Source: Planctomycetota bacterium
GTDB lineage: Bacteria; Planctomycetota; Planctomycetia; Pirellulales; Pirellulaceae
NCBI GenBank assembly: GCA_014381825.1
Contig: JACNKX010000102.1
Location: 21,933 to 85,932 of the forward strand
Length of the DNA: 64,000 nt
Direction: 5' to 3'
The translations under genes and the position numbers were made by a program. Of the stretch, positions 1 to 10,080 are shown piece by piece. Each line of letters opens with the position of its first letter. Positions within the stretch are counted from its first letter, which is position 1. Below the pieces are notes generated by a model. That model had not been told where the DNA came from and did no database searches. It saw only the letters and a list, made by a program, of their open reading frames with translations.

Positions 1-605
1 TCGTCACTCGGTGCCGCAAGATCACCGATGGTCGAACGATCCGACAGTCGATTGACCAAAACTTGATATTCGTCCCAAGTTGCGGGCGGTTCGAGCTGTA
101 ACTTGGTGAAAATATCCTTGCGATAAAGAACGGTGAACTGCGGTGACCCAAGTGGCACGGCGTAGACCGTGTTTCCCCAGTTGATCTCATGCAGACGTAT
201 CAGCTCGAAAATACCTTGGCGGTCGAAGAGAGGGTCGGACGCATCCTCCGAGTCGATCGGTTCGATCCACTCGCGCTCGGCGAGTTCTCCGAGCAGATAG
301 CTCGGATAAAGAACCACATCCGCGTTAAGTCGTTTCCGCTCGCCTTCGAGCAATTCGGCGGCCGTCAGTGTGATGACCTTTGTATCTCCGCCAACACGCG
401 AGTCCCACGCGAGCTTGACCGCTTTCGCAAGCGGTTCGTCGTCAATAACGAGAACGCGCAATGGCAACTCCGGTGGCGCTGCGTTTGGCGAATCCGATTC
501 GCCGTGGTCTCTCTTGCAGCCGCCGGCAACTACAATGATAAGGGCCAGCGACCACAATGCGAGTACCGGGAATGTTGGGCGCGACAATACATTTCGGATC
601 GACAT
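1..605 (-). CDS. ABC transporter substrate-binding lipoprotein, sugar type (partial)
   Basis: The reading frame runs from an ATG at 605 to the left edge, so the C-terminus is missing. Residues 1-30 form a lipoprotein signal peptide with a hydrophobic stretch ending in the lipobox VAGGC. The protein should therefore be anchored in a membrane facing the periplasm. The visible 200 residues match the N-lobe of family-1 extracellular solute-binding proteins, including a NWGNTVYAVPLGSPQFTVLYRKDIF stretch in which a residue pair for substrate contact is usually followed by the YRKD hinge segment. It diverges from xylB with 138 bases between the two starts, which suggests a pentose or related sugar as ligand. 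That ligand is inferred from context only. Confidence 0.8.
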   Translation of the reverse strand, partial: MSIRNVLSRPTFPVLALWSLALIIVVAGGCKRDHGESDSPNAAPPELPLRVLVIDDEPLAKAVKLAWDSRVGGDTKVITLTAAELLEGERKRLNADVVLYPSYLLGELAEREWIEPIDSEDASDPLFDRQGIFELIRLHEINWGNTVYAVPLGSPQFTVLYRKDIFTKLQLEPPATWDEYQVLVNRLSDRSTIGDLAAPSD

Positions 606-743
606 GCTTTACTCACAATCGAATGGAGCGATAGTCGTCCTTCGCATGGTAAGCAGCACTAACGCCTGCGGTCAATCGGCCCGTTGCGACCTTTGCGCGG
701 CGCGAGGTACAATCGTCGCGGTCTTTTCTTTAGGAGTCAACGA

Positions 744-2261
744 ATGAGTTTTTATCTCGGTGTCGACATTGGAACGTCCGGCACGAAGACGATTTTAATA
801 GATGCAACCGGCAATATCCTCGGCGAAGCCAGTCAGGGATATCCATTACACCACCCGAAGCCGCTGTGGAGCGAACAAGATCCGGAAGATTGGTGGCAAG
901 CGACGGTTAAGACGATTCGCGCTGCGGTAAAGCGAGCGAAGGTTAAGCCCGCGGAGGTGAAGGCGATCGGGCTCTCTGGCCAAATGCACGGTGCTGTGTT
1001 CCTGGACAAAAGTAACAAAGTCGTACGCCGCGCGCTGCTCTGGAACGACCAGCGAACAGCCGCTGAATGTGCCGAGATCGAGAAGCGCGCCGGCGGTCGC
1101 AGCAAACTGATCAAGCTGGTCGCAAATCCCGCGATGACAGGATTTACGGCTCCGAAGATCTTATGGCTTCGTAACAACGAGCCAAAGAATTTCGACAGAA
1201 CAAAGAAAGTGTTGCTGCCCAAGGACGATGTTCGTCGGCGACTGACGGGCGAATTTGCAACGGAAGTGAGCGATGCGAGCGGCATGTTGTTGCTGGACGT
1301 AAAGAAACGCCATTGGTCGATGCCGCTGCTCTCTAAGCTTGAATTAGACGTCGACCTGTTTGCGAAGTGCTACGAATCGGAAGAGGTCACGGGCAATTTG
1401 ACGCGTGACGCGGCGAAACTGCTTGGGCTGACAACAGATTGTGTCGTGGTCGGCGGAGCTGGCGATTGCGCCGCGAACGCGATTGGAACAGGCGTTGTAA
1501 AGAGCGGTATTCTTTCGACGTCGATCGGGACTTCAGGCGTTATGTTTGTGCATAGCGACAAAGTCGAGATCGATCCTCAAGGTCGACTGCACACGTTCTG
1601 CCATGCCGTTCGCGGCAAGTGGCACATGATGGGCGTAAGCTTAACGGCCGGCGGTGCCCTGCAGTGGTTCACCGAGCAACTCTGTGCGGAACTTGCTCGC
1701 GGCAAGACCGATCCCTATAAGGTCTTGAACCGAGAGGCCGCTGCTGTCGCTGCTGGAAGCGAGGGCCTATTCTTCCTGCCCTACCTCGCCGGCGAACGAA
1801 CTCCCCACGCGGATCCCGACGCGCGTGGCTGCTTCGTAGGTCTCACGTTGAAGCACACCCGCGGGCACCTCGCGCGATCCATCATGGAAGGCGTGACCTA
1901 TGCGATGCGAGACAGCCTGGCGATCATCGAAGAGATGGGAGTCCCGGTAAGACAGATTCGTGCGTCTGGTGGCGGAGCAAAGAGTGCATTGTGGCGACAG
2001 CTTCAAGCAGATCTGTTCGGCAAGAAGGTTGTTACGCTTGAGGCCGAACAAGGCCCCGCGTTTGGCGTTGCACTGCTCGCCGCGGTTGGCGCTGGCGAAT
2101 ACAAGAATATTGAGCAAGCGTGCGCGGCAACGATCGAACTTGCATCAGAAACCGTTGTCGACCGAAAGGTCAAGCGATCTTACGACAGCGGATTTTCGGT
2201 CTATCAAGGCTTGTACCAATCTCTAAAGAGCGATTTCAAGAAAATCAGTTCGCTTGGGTAG
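744..2261 (+). CDS. xylB: Xylulokinase (FGGY carbohydrate kinase)
   Basis: This 505-residue cytoplasmic enzyme is expected to phosphorylate D-xylulose with ATP, feeding the pentose phosphate pathway. The N-terminus carries the FGGY phosphate-1 motif (GVDIGTSGTKT), followed by GLSGQMHGAV and WNDQRT, which are typical of xylulokinases. A second ATP-binding region GGAGDCAANAIGTG and the C-terminal ASGGGAKS motif are present, and the length is normal for the family. An upstream in-frame start at 684 is possible, but the ATG at 744 has an AGGAG ribosome binding site at 732-736 and starts directly on the kinase fold, so it is preferred. The neighbour on the other strand is a sugar-binding lipoprotein, supporting a sugar-catabolic role. 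The next gene begins 9 bases downstream. Confidence 0.93.
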   Translation: MSFYLGVDIGTSGTKTILIDATGNILGEASQGYPLHHPKPLWSEQDPEDWWQATVKTIRAAVKRAKVKPAEVKAIGLSGQMHGAVFLDKSNKVVRRALLWNDQRTAAECAEIEKRAGGRSKLIKLVANPAMTGFTAPKILWLRNNEPKNFDRTKKVLLPKDDVRRRLTGEFATEVSDASGMLLLDVKKRHWSMPLLSKLELDVDLFAKCYESEEVTGNLTRDAAKLLGLTTDCVVVGGAGDCAANAIGTGVVKSGILSTSIGTSGVMFVHSDKVEIDPQGRLHTFCHAVRGKWHMMGVSLTAGGALQWFTEQLCAELARGKTDPYKVLNREAAAVAAGSEGLFFLPYLAGERTPHADPDARGCFVGLTLKHTRGHLARSIMEGVTYAMRDSLAIIEEMGVPVRQIRASGGGAKSALWRQLQADLFGKKVVTLEAEQGPAFGVALLAAVGAGEYKNIEQACAATIELASETVVDRKVKRSYDSGFSVYQGLYQSLKSDFKKISSLG

Positions 2262-2270
2262 ACCATTCCA

Positions 2271-3227
2271 ATGTCCGTCTTGCACCTGTGTGAAGCTGAT
2301 GTTGAGCGCTTGCTCGATATGCCAACGACGATCGGAGTCGTTGAGGAGTCGTTTCGTCAACTGGCCGCCGGGAAGGCGCATAATGTCCCACGCCATCGTG
2401 CTCATGCCAAGGGAATCGTTCTGCATTCGATGAACGCGGCGGCGGATTATCTCGGCCTCGTCGGTTGGAAGCAGTACACAACGACTAGCTCTTGTGCGAA
2501 GTTTCACGTTGGATTGTACGAGCAGTCGACAGGAAGCCTCGTCGCGCTACTGGAAGCGGATCGCCTAGGTCAGATGAGGACCGGCGCAGTGACAGGCATC
2601 GCTGCAAAAGTGCTGGCGAATCCAGACGCTGAGCAAGTTGGCGTGTTCGGCAGCGGCTGGCAAGCGGAAAGTCAGCTTGAAGCTGTGGCGACGACGTGTC
2701 CCGTTAAACGAGCAATCGTCTTCAGCCGAAACGCCGATCGCCGTCGTGAGTTCGCGGAGAAGATGAGTGAAAGACTTAGCCTTGAAATCGAGGCGGTTGA
2801 TGAACCTCGTCGCGCGGTCGAGACGCTTCCGATCGTCATCACCGCAACCACAAGCCGAGTACCGGTTTTTCGTGGCGAGTGGCTGAGTTCCGGCACTTTG
2901 GTCTGCGCGATTGGATCGAATTGGAAGCAGAAGGCAGAGATCGATCTGACAAGTGTGCGCCGTGCCGGGCTCGTTGTTTGCGATAGCGTTGAAAGTTGTG
3001 AGCATGAGGCAGGCGACTTCAACGACGCGATTGAGGCGGGAGTTTTCTCATGGGAATCGGCCCGCAATCTTTCAGATGTATTGGTCGGAAACGCACCAGG
3101 GCGGAAAAGTCCGGACGACATTATCCTGTTCAAGTCCGTAGGCATGGCGATTGAAGATGTCGCGCTCGGCGCAAGACTTGTTGAACTGGCCGGTCAACAC
3201 GGCGTTGGCTCATCGCTTGAGATATGA
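2271..3227 (+). CDS. Ornithine cyclodeaminase / mu-crystallin family protein
   Basis: The 318-residue product belongs to the ornithine cyclodeaminase/mu-crystallin/alanine dehydrogenase superfamily, NAD(P)-dependent enzymes acting on amino or imino acids. Visible signatures are the early GVVEESFRQLAAGKA helix, the substrate-side GQMRTGAVTGIAAKVLA helix and a Rossmann nucleotide loop VGVFGSGWQAESQ. It starts 9 bases after xylB ends and is probably cotranscribed with it. The true substrate cannot be told from sequence: the family also includes ketimine reductases and opine-type enzymes. It ends 21 bases before the convergent REC-HDOD gene. Confidence 0.85.
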   Translation: MSVLHLCEADVERLLDMPTTIGVVEESFRQLAAGKAHNVPRHRAHAKGIVLHSMNAAADYLGLVGWKQYTTTSSCAKFHVGLYEQSTGSLVALLEADRLGQMRTGAVTGIAAKVLANPDAEQVGVFGSGWQAESQLEAVATTCPVKRAIVFSRNADRRREFAEKMSERLSLEIEAVDEPRRAVETLPIVITATTSRVPVFRGEWLSSGTLVCAIGSNWKQKAEIDLTSVRRAGLVVCDSVESCEHEAGDFNDAIEAGVFSWESARNLSDVLVGNAPGRKSPDDIILFKSVGMAIEDVALGARLVELAGQHGVGSSLEI

Positions 3228-3248
3228 CTTCTCGTGAGCGACGATTAT

Positions 3249-4931
3249 TTACAGCTGCGCGTCGAATGCCGCTACGACCGGCGTCTGGAAGGGCACCGCG
3301 TGAACGACTCGGCTCTCGGCAGCCCGTTCCTCCGTCTTTCCGAGGCATGCATGCCGCAGCGCTGCATAGGACAACGGGAACGAGATGACTTGACCGAAAC
3401 GCCGAAACTCGCTGGCGTCAGACTGTTTCGCGATAATGATCCGTCGAGGATCGAACGTTCGTTCCGATACATACGGAGCCAAGCTGTAGGGCGCGGCATC
3501 GCGACAGTCGATCACAACGCGGTCGGTTTGTTCCAACGCATCAAGTGGCACGGGGTCGACACGGCTAAAGGAGTTGAGTAACAAAGAGGGCAGATCGGGC
3601 ATGGCGTCGGCAACTCGGGCGTAACGGATTGGAGCCTGTTGTTTTGGGGCCGCTTGAATTGAGGTGTTCCCGGTAGCCCCAGCCTGTCGCTCAAGGACTT
3701 GCTTCAAAATTGCGTCCATGCGATCAGATGTTATTGCTTCGTTTGGCTCGGGAAGCGTAACACGATCGAAGTCCTGCCAATGCCCAGTCGCCAAGTTTCC
3801 GAGCGCCAGAGCCGAATTGAGAATCTGACTGCTTGAGTGCGACTCTGGAGCTTCGGCATCAGCGAGCGCACTCCAAACCGACTCAGGTAAGCCCCATAAC
3901 TCCAAAACGCGCGCCATTACCATTCCCGGGCTCAGTGGAAAACATCGTTCTTCGAGATTATCCAACGATTCGCGAGTTTCCTCACACTTGCTCAGCAATG
4001 CCTCGTACACTTGCGGGTACAGTGACGCCAGAACAACTCGTCCGAGACCGTGCATCAGCGCTGCCAACACGACGGAACCATCGTGGTCCGAGCGATCATT
4101 CTTCTCAAGTAACTCTGCCGTCGCGGAAGCCGCAATACTGCGACGCCACAACTGATCAACATCCAGCCAAGGCACGACGCGCTGAGTCAGTGAGACCTTC
4201 GCGGTGTGAGCCAAAGCTAGTTCGCCAATCTTGCGCCGACCGACGCGGACGACGGCCTCCTCTAAGGAAGTGATTCGCTCGGTCGATGCACTGTACGCTG
4301 TGCTGTTTGCAAGTCGAAGTAGTTCAACGGCCAACGACGATTCTTTCGCGATCGCCTTTTCCACTTCCTTGGCGTCATAGCGATCATCCCGAGTCGCCGT
4401 GAATACATCGAAGACCGTCGCTGAGAGAGGCAGCATTCCCGTCAAGTGCCGCAGTTTTGTGTGAAGGTCGTCCGTTGAGATGGATTGACCGTCGTGGAGC
4501 GATTCGTGCGAAGTGGGGGACACCGCTGAATGATTGTGAGATGGGCTCCATCTCTGCTGCCACTGCGTCGCTCGGACCTTTAGTTTTGCCGCCAGTAAAG
4601 TGTAATCGACTGGCTTGAAGAGGACATCTTCCACACCTTCGTCGAACAAGTGCTGTGCAAGTTTTGGTTCGCGAATGTCCGTGGCGACAACGATCAGCGG
4701 TCTAGTCGTCTGTCGCAGTAGATCGATTACCATGTGATACGGGTGACGATCCGGCAAGTGCAGTTCCGTGACGAGAATCGCGTACTCATTGGCGGCCAAT
4801 CGTCGCTGCGCGTCATTATAAGTCGTTGCTTCATCGCAATGAATCCCGACAGATTCCAGACCACGCCTGCAAAGTGTCCGAAACATACTGGTATCGTCAA
4901 CCAATAACGCTTTGGGAGCTGGTGTATTCAT
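3249..4931 (-). CDS. Response-regulator-like protein with HDOD domain
   Basis: The preferred start is the ATG at 4931, preceded by an AGGA ribosome binding site. Upstream in-frame codons to 4997 have no such support. Residues 1-120 form a receiver (REC) fold with the acidic pair D12-D13, Thr84 and Lys106, but the phospho-acceptor position reads Glu56 (LVTELHLPD). Residues ~165-370 form an HDOD domain with KESSLAVELLRLANS and a central ALMHGLGRVVL segment. The last ~190 residues match nothing I recognise. HDOD proteins usually act in signalling, motility or stress control. The Glu substitution suggests the receiver is not switched by normal phosphorylation. The gene is convergent with the ornithine-cyclodeaminase-family gene. 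Confidence 0.85.
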   Translation of the reverse strand: MNTPAPKALLVDDTSMFRTLCRRGLESVGIHCDEATTYNDAQRRLAANEYAILVTELHLPDRHPYHMVIDLLRQTTRPLIVVATDIREPKLAQHLFDEGVEDVLFKPVDYTLLAAKLKVRATQWQQRWSPSHNHSAVSPTSHESLHDGQSISTDDLHTKLRHLTGMLPLSATVFDVFTATRDDRYDAKEVEKAIAKESSLAVELLRLANSTAYSASTERITSLEEAVVRVGRRKIGELALAHTAKVSLTQRVVPWLDVDQLWRRSIAASATAELLEKNDRSDHDGSVVLAALMHGLGRVVLASLYPQVYEALLSKCEETRESLDNLEERCFPLSPGMVMARVLELWGLPESVWSALADAEAPESHSSSQILNSALALGNLATGHWQDFDRVTLPEPNEAITSDRMDAILKQVLERQAGATGNTSIQAAPKQQAPIRYARVADAMPDLPSLLLNSFSRVDPVPLDALEQTDRVVIDCRDAAPYSLAPYVSERTFDPRRIIIAKQSDASEFRRFGQVISFPLSYAALRHACLGKTEERAAESRVVHAVPFQTPVVAAFDAQL

Positions 4932-5107
4932 TTCGAGTCCTGCAAAGTTCAAGTTCGTCGAGGGCAGGACGGCTGTCACCAAGGAACGCCGGGGCATCGG
5001 CGAGAAGATAAGTCGGTAGACAATTCAAGTCTATGCCACCGTACTTCACAGTCAACTTAACTGTGGGTTACCACGTTCTGATTCGGAGAGTCGCTCGTCC
5101 GTCGCAC

Positions 5108-6544
5108 TTACTCGCCAGGCTGCCACCATTCATCGAGCTGACGTCGCAAACTTGCAACATGCGTATTGTTCTCAACTCGGTCGATCACGTTATGCGTTTC
5201 GCTGGGATCTGCCACGACGTCGAACAGGGAATCCCCAACGAGGTAGTTATTCCACGCCGGTCGCTTCCCGTGATCGTGCGTGGTGATTAATTTCAGGTCG
5301 CCTTGCCTGACCCAGCGGTAGGCGACATCACTAGCGGGCCGTCCGAGTTTCGTTGCGTCGCCTGGATAGATCTCGCCGAAGATCGTGCGTTCAACATCCA
5401 GCTTCCCCGCGCCGCAGGCGCTTGGCATTAGATCGATCCCGGGCAATTCGATATCAGCATCTTCAAGGCCGCACGCTGAAAGGAGCGTCGGAACGACGTC
5501 GATGCTGCTGACCAGTTCCTTATGCGTGGAAGGCTTGGTCTGACCGTCCCAGCGGACGAGAATCGGAGTTCGAAGACCATAATCGAACGGCGCTCGCTTA
5601 CTTCGTTTCGTGTGGTCCCACTCGCTGCGGCTCGCCATATACCGACTCGGGTCTGGCTCCCAGCCGTTATCGACCACAAACAGGAAGACTGTGTTTCGAG
5701 CTAGTCCGCGTTTTTCGAGGCTCTGGACGAGGTGCCCAACGGTGTCGTCAAACTGCGTGATGGCTGCGTAGTAAGGGATGCGATGTTTGGGAACGCCGGA
5801 ACTCTCGTACAGGTCGAAGTACTTTTTCGGCGAGTTGTGTGGCGTGTGCGGTAAAAACGGGGCGTACCACACCAAAAACGGCGCGGCGCCACAATCGTCT
5901 ATGAATTCATCGATCGGTTGCATGGTTTCGCGTCCGATCACGAGCCCGTGGTCACCGTTGCCATGGGCTACAACGTCTCCGTTGGCGAGTCTTTTGTCTC
6001 CGTACTTCCCGCCAGACGGTTCGGCGGTTGTCATGCCCTCGGTAAAACCGGCATTGTGCCAGTGACCTTCCCAGTATTTGCCCGTTTGAAAGCAGCGGTA
6101 ACCGTTCGATGAAAGCAATCGCGGCAGAGTGGGGACTCGCTTAATTAAGTCCGTTGCTCGCTCGCGAAGTTTGTCGAACTCTCGCTTCCCAATTTCTGGC
6201 GACTTCGTCAACTTCGAGAAGCCGGGCGGCGGATGGTTGAAGTGAACCCCGTGCTGATGCGGGTAGAGTCCGGTTAGTAGCGTGACCAGAGAAGGGCGGC
6301 AGACGCTGCTCGGGACGTAGCCATTCACATACCGAGCCGATTGTGCGGCAAGTTGGTCCAAGTTCGGCGTTCGGACCTCGGCATTGCCCATGAATCCAAA
6401 GTCGGTGTAGGTCTGATCGTCCGAAACGATCAGCACGACGTTGGGACGACGGCTATTCTCCTGCGCGAGGCAGGAGTTCGGCGGCGAGATCGTCAGGACC
6501 AGCGCAACGAGAAGGCCGAGCAAAGTTGTCTCAATAATGCTCAT
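5108..6544 (-). CDS. Secreted sulfatase with CxPxL active-site variant
   Basis: This 478-residue alkaline-phosphatase-superfamily sulfatase should hydrolyse sulfate esters outside the cytoplasm. The ATG at 6544 begins a clear signal peptide (~27 residues, hydrophobic core then an AQ-type cleavage site). The longer frame back to 6817 would run into rsgA and lacks any signal peptide. The metal-binding start PNVVLIVSDDQ is followed by the active-site motif at residues 82-86, which reads CRPSL. Normal formylglycine maturation uses CxPxR, so the usual Arg is Leu. HTPHN and the later DNGWE region match the sulfatase fold. It lies 80 bases downstream of rsgA on the same strand. Confidence 0.9.
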   Translation of the reverse strand: MSIIETTLLGLLVALVLTISPPNSCLAQENSRRPNVVLIVSDDQTYTDFGFMGNAEVRTPNLDQLAAQSARYVNGYVPSSVCRPSLVTLLTGLYPHQHGVHFNHPPPGFSKLTKSPEIGKREFDKLRERATDLIKRVPTLPRLLSSNGYRCFQTGKYWEGHWHNAGFTEGMTTAEPSGGKYGDKRLANGDVVAHGNGDHGLVIGRETMQPIDEFIDDCGAAPFLVWYAPFLPHTPHNSPKKYFDLYESSGVPKHRIPYYAAITQFDDTVGHLVQSLEKRGLARNTVFLFVVDNGWEPDPSRYMASRSEWDHTKRSKRAPFDYGLRTPILVRWDGQTKPSTHKELVSSIDVVPTLLSACGLEDADIELPGIDLMPSACGAGKLDVERTIFGEIYPGDATKLGRPASDVAYRWVRQGDLKLITTHDHGKRPAWNNYLVGDSLFDVVADPSETHNVIDRVENNTHVASLRRQLDEWWQPGE

Positions 6545-6624
6545 AGGAATTGAAGCAACGCTTTTCAGATAGGCAACGAGTCCAGATTGTATTGATTGAC
6601 CACGCGTCACGTCGCCTGCAGCCG

Positions 6625-7764
6625 TCACGCAAGATCGCCGGCCTGAAGATAGCAATAACTTTCGTAACGCCTTGTGTCGAGGCGGCCGTCGGCAACAGCG
6701 TCCTTGACGGCGCACTCGCTTTCGTGCGTGTGAGTGCAATCTGGGAACCGACATTGACTGACATAAGGGCGGATGTCGCGGAAGTAGCCGGCGACCTCCT
6801 CCGGGATTACGTCCCACAGTTGGAACTGACGAATTCCCGGTGTGTCAACGATGTAGCCACCGTCGCCTAGCGGTATCAGTTGGGCAGTTGTGGTCGTGTG
6901 ACGACCCTTCTGGTTTTCTTCGCTGACGGCGTTCACACGTAATGCCAGCCCCGGATCGATCGCGTTTAATAGCGACGATTTGCCGACGCCACTCTGTCCG
7001 GCGACGACACTTTCCTTCCCGCGTACGAGCCGGCGGACTTGTGAAACGCCTTGGCCCGTTGTTGCTGAGATCAAGACCACTCGATAACCCATCTGCCCAT
7101 AAACGCCGGCCAATGGTTGTAGGTCGGCGGCATGAACGAGATCGATCTTGTTGATGCAGATGATCGGGCGAATCCGTGCCTTCTCGGCCGTGACCAAAAA
7201 GCGATCGATCAAGTTGGGCTTCAGTGTGGGCTCGGCGGCACTGGCGATAATCAACAGTTGATCGACATTGGCCACGATCACATGCTGGCGCCCTTTGCTG
7301 GTGCGGGAGAGGATGCCGTGACGAGGTTCGATTCGCTCGATAAAGCCTTCGCCGCCGCTTTCGGGCCGGAAGATGATGTGATCGCCCGCAACGACGACAT
7401 GACGCTGGTCAGTACTGAGCGACTTCAGCAAGCGTCGCGTCGCACAACGATAAACGTCGCCACTTTCTTCGGCCTGCACGTCGCTCTGAAGACCGTGGAC
7501 TCGCAGGACGCGTCCGTGGAGGCAGACGGATTCATCGATATCAAGGTGAACGGCCAGACTGGCATCTTCGTGTTCGATGGCGTCGCCAATGATCGTTCGC
7601 TTGCGAGTCAGTTCGCCCTTTCCGCTGACTCGCTCACTTCGAACTGTCTCGTCGTCTTCAAACCCGTGTTCTTGAAATGCCCGTGTCAGGTCCGTGTTGC
7701 GTGTCCGCGACTCGTGCTTCTTGCGGAACTCCGTGCGGATCTTTTTCTTCGGCTTGTCGGCCAT
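6625..7764 (-). CDS. rsgA: Ribosome small-subunit-dependent GTPase A (RsgA/YjeQ)
   Basis: The 379-residue product is a circularly permuted GTPase that acts in late 30S ribosomal subunit maturation. An OB-fold region (~85-145) is followed by the permuted GTPase motifs: NKID at 205-208, then the P-loop GQSGVGKSS at 256-264 and DTPG at 307-310. The C-terminal zinc-binding module shows C338, C343, H345 and C351. A basic N-terminal extension (KPKKKIRTEFRKK) is longer than in E. coli RsgA and could aid rRNA contact. It begins 19 bases after ftsH ends, so the two are probably cotranscribed. Confidence 0.95.
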   Translation of the reverse strand: MADKPKKKIRTEFRKKHESRTRNTDLTRAFQEHGFEDDETVRSERVSGKGELTRKRTIIGDAIEHEDASLAVHLDIDESVCLHGRVLRVHGLQSDVQAEESGDVYRCATRRLLKSLSTDQRHVVVAGDHIIFRPESGGEGFIERIEPRHGILSRTSKGRQHVIVANVDQLLIIASAAEPTLKPNLIDRFLVTAEKARIRPIICINKIDLVHAADLQPLAGVYGQMGYRVVLISATTGQGVSQVRRLVRGKESVVAGQSGVGKSSLLNAIDPGLALRVNAVSEENQKGRHTTTTAQLIPLGDGGYIVDTPGIRQFQLWDVIPEEVAGYFRDIRPYVSQCRFPDCTHTHESECAVKDAVADGRLDTRRYESYCYLQAGDLA

Positions 7765-7783
7765 AACTGACGGGATACTCTAT

Positions 7784-9784
7784 TCAGTCCGAGTTAGAAC
7801 TTAAAGTGGATTTGTCGCGCCCGTTGGAATTGGAAGATACATGTACGGACGGTCCGATCAACTTCGCGATCGCCTCTTCCCCGAGTTCTTCCTCTTTCAG
7901 CAATCCAGCGGTCAGCTTGACGAGGTTCTCCCGCTGAGCAGTGAGCAGTTCGCTGGCTTGTGACGAAGCGTGGTGGAGGATTTTGGTGACTTCCTGATCA
8001 ATCAATTCCATGGTGTGCTCGCTGAACTGCCGGTGTTGATGCATCTCGCGACCGAGGAACGGATCTTCGTCCGAAAGTTTGTAACTAACTGGCCCAAGTC
8101 GTTCACTCATCCCCCAACAAGTCACCATCCGTCGGGCCATACTGGTTGCTCGTTCGAGATCGTTCTCGGCACCGGCGGTAGTCTCGTCGTAAATCAACTT
8201 CTCCGCCGCCCGTCCTCCGAGCAAGACAATCAAATGATCTCGAAGTTCGCTTTCCGATGTACTCAACTTGTCTTCGGATGGCATTGTATGAGTCGCACCC
8301 AGCGTGCGGCCTCGCGGAATGATGGTCACTTTATGGACGCGATCAGCACCAGGCAGCAACCACGCCGCAATTGTATGTCCAGCTTCGTGATAGGCGGTCT
8401 TTTCCTTTTCCTCTTCGGTGAGTACTTCTTCGCGCTTAGCTCCCATTAAGATCTTGTCGCGAGCATGTTCGAAGTCGGACATGTCGACTTTGTTCTTCTC
8501 GTTCCGCGCTGCCCAAAGCGCCGATTCGTTGACAATGTTGCGAATGTCCGCGCCGGTCAGCCCGATTGTTCCGGAAGCCAACACGTTCAGATCGACGTCG
8601 TCCGCCAGTGGCACGTCGCGAACGTGAACTTGAAAAATCTCGACGCGTCCCTTCTGTGTGGGGCGACCAACCGTGACGTGTCGATCAAAACGACCGGGAC
8701 GAAGTAACGCGGGATCGAGCACGTCCGGACGATTCGTCGCGGCCAGTACGATCACGGAGTCGGTTTGCGCAAATCCATCCATCTCACTGAGAATCTGATT
8801 CAAAGTTTGTTCGCGTTCGTCGTGACCGCCGCCCAAGCCAGCACCTCGTTGTCGGCCCACGGCGTCGATTTCGTCGATAAAGATGATGCCCGGCGCGTTG
8901 TCCTTCGCGTTGGCGAAGAGATCACGTACGCGGCTCGCTCCGACACCGACGAACATTTGAATAAACTCAGAACCGTTCACTGAATAAAAAGGAGCACCTG
9001 CCTCTCCCGCGACAGCACGCGCGAGCAACGTCTTTCCCGTTCCGGGTGGTCCCATAAGTAGGACGCCTTTGGGGACCCGGCCACCCAATCGTTGAAACTT
9101 CTCTGGCTCGCGCAGATACTCGACAATTTCGAGTAAATCATCTTTCACGCCTTCGAGTCCCGCAACATCTTTAAACAAGATGGACTGCTGCGTCGATTCG
9201 TATCGCTTCGCTGGGCTCTTACTGAACCCCGACAAGAATCCACCGCCCATCATCTGTTCCCGCGAACGCCGCATCGACACCCAAAGGAATCCGAACATCA
9301 CGGCACTTAAGACTAAGGCGACGCCCCAGAAGACGAACATCGCAGTCTCGGTCGAAGGCCGCTTCTGAACTGTGTGGACACCTTTCTCTTTTAGAAGTTT
9401 ATTAAGATCGGTTTGAGCTGCTTCCGTCTGCAGCAGTCGCACGCGGAAATGCTTTTCAAGTTTCTTGCGATCTTTGATGGGGTCGCCCGAGGCGTCGAAC
9501 TCCGGCCCATCGGGCGGATCCTTAAATATACCGTAGGCGTCTTCCGACCCGTGAAGTTCGACGCTCTGCACGTTTCCAACTTCGATCTGGCTCAGAAAGA
9601 AGTAGTAGTCTTCGATATTCGACTGCTTGACGCTGCGCTGCGAAAACATCAGCAATCCGATGATCAGAAGCACTCCGATCAACAGCAGCGCGTTGGGGCC
9701 TCCGCGACGCGTTGCCGGTGTCTTGGGCTGAGGATCGGAGCTTGGATCTCGATTGAGCGTTGGATCCTTATCGAACTTTTCCAT
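7784..9784 (-). CDS. ftsH: ATP-dependent zinc metalloprotease FtsH
   Basis: This 666-residue membrane-anchored AAA+ protease degrades misassembled membrane proteins and selected regulators. Transmembrane segments lie near residues 32-49 and 150-170, flanking a periplasmic domain. The AAA module has Walker A GPPGTGKT (245-252), Walker B IIFIDEID (300-307) and an Arg-finger region LRPGRFDRH. The protease has the zinc motif HEAGH (466-470), with the third acidic ligand in the AENDLERAT segment. The ATG at 9784 has an AAGG ribosome binding site, and the codon before it is TTG. rsgA follows 19 bases downstream. Confidence 0.97.
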   Translation of the reverse strand: MEKFDKDPTLNRDPSSDPQPKTPATRRGGPNALLLIGVLLIIGLLMFSQRSVKQSNIEDYYFFLSQIEVGNVQSVELHGSEDAYGIFKDPPDGPEFDASGDPIKDRKKLEKHFRVRLLQTEAAQTDLNKLLKEKGVHTVQKRPSTETAMFVFWGVALVLSAVMFGFLWVSMRRSREQMMGGGFLSGFSKSPAKRYESTQQSILFKDVAGLEGVKDDLLEIVEYLREPEKFQRLGGRVPKGVLLMGPPGTGKTLLARAVAGEAGAPFYSVNGSEFIQMFVGVGASRVRDLFANAKDNAPGIIFIDEIDAVGRQRGAGLGGGHDEREQTLNQILSEMDGFAQTDSVIVLAATNRPDVLDPALLRPGRFDRHVTVGRPTQKGRVEIFQVHVRDVPLADDVDLNVLASGTIGLTGADIRNIVNESALWAARNEKNKVDMSDFEHARDKILMGAKREEVLTEEEKEKTAYHEAGHTIAAWLLPGADRVHKVTIIPRGRTLGATHTMPSEDKLSTSESELRDHLIVLLGGRAAEKLIYDETTAGAENDLERATSMARRMVTCWGMSERLGPVSYKLSDEDPFLGREMHQHRQFSEHTMELIDQEVTKILHHASSQASELLTAQRENLVKLTAGLLKEEELGEEAIAKLIGPSVHVSSNSNGRDKSTLSSNSD

Positions 9785-10080
9785 CAAAAAACCTTATTAG
9801 GCGACCGTAACCATCTTATCTTCTGCTGGCCGTGTGGTGAGTTCCCGCGAACAGGAGCAGTCGAACTTTTCTGCAACCAACAGGCGTGAGTGGACTTCAG
9901 GCAGTTCCTTACTTCCCGAGCGTCTGCCATCAGTATTGCCATGATGGCGAGTTAGGCTAGGGCCGACATTCTATCGAAGGATTTGTGGAAATGCGATGCG
10001 GGAGCGATACATTAGTTTCGTCTTCGGTGCCGTTTGGTCAGGAGGCGTTCGTTCTAAGATCCGGCGTTCGTCATTTCGCG
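9785..10080. other. Intergenic region between ftsH and an iduronate-type sulfatase
   Basis: No gene is supported here. It should hold the promoter for ftsH. The only structure seen is a perfect 7-base inverted repeat at 9926-9932 and 9942-9948 (GCCATCA / TGATGGC), too short and without a T-run to be called a terminator with confidence. Confidence 0.5.
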
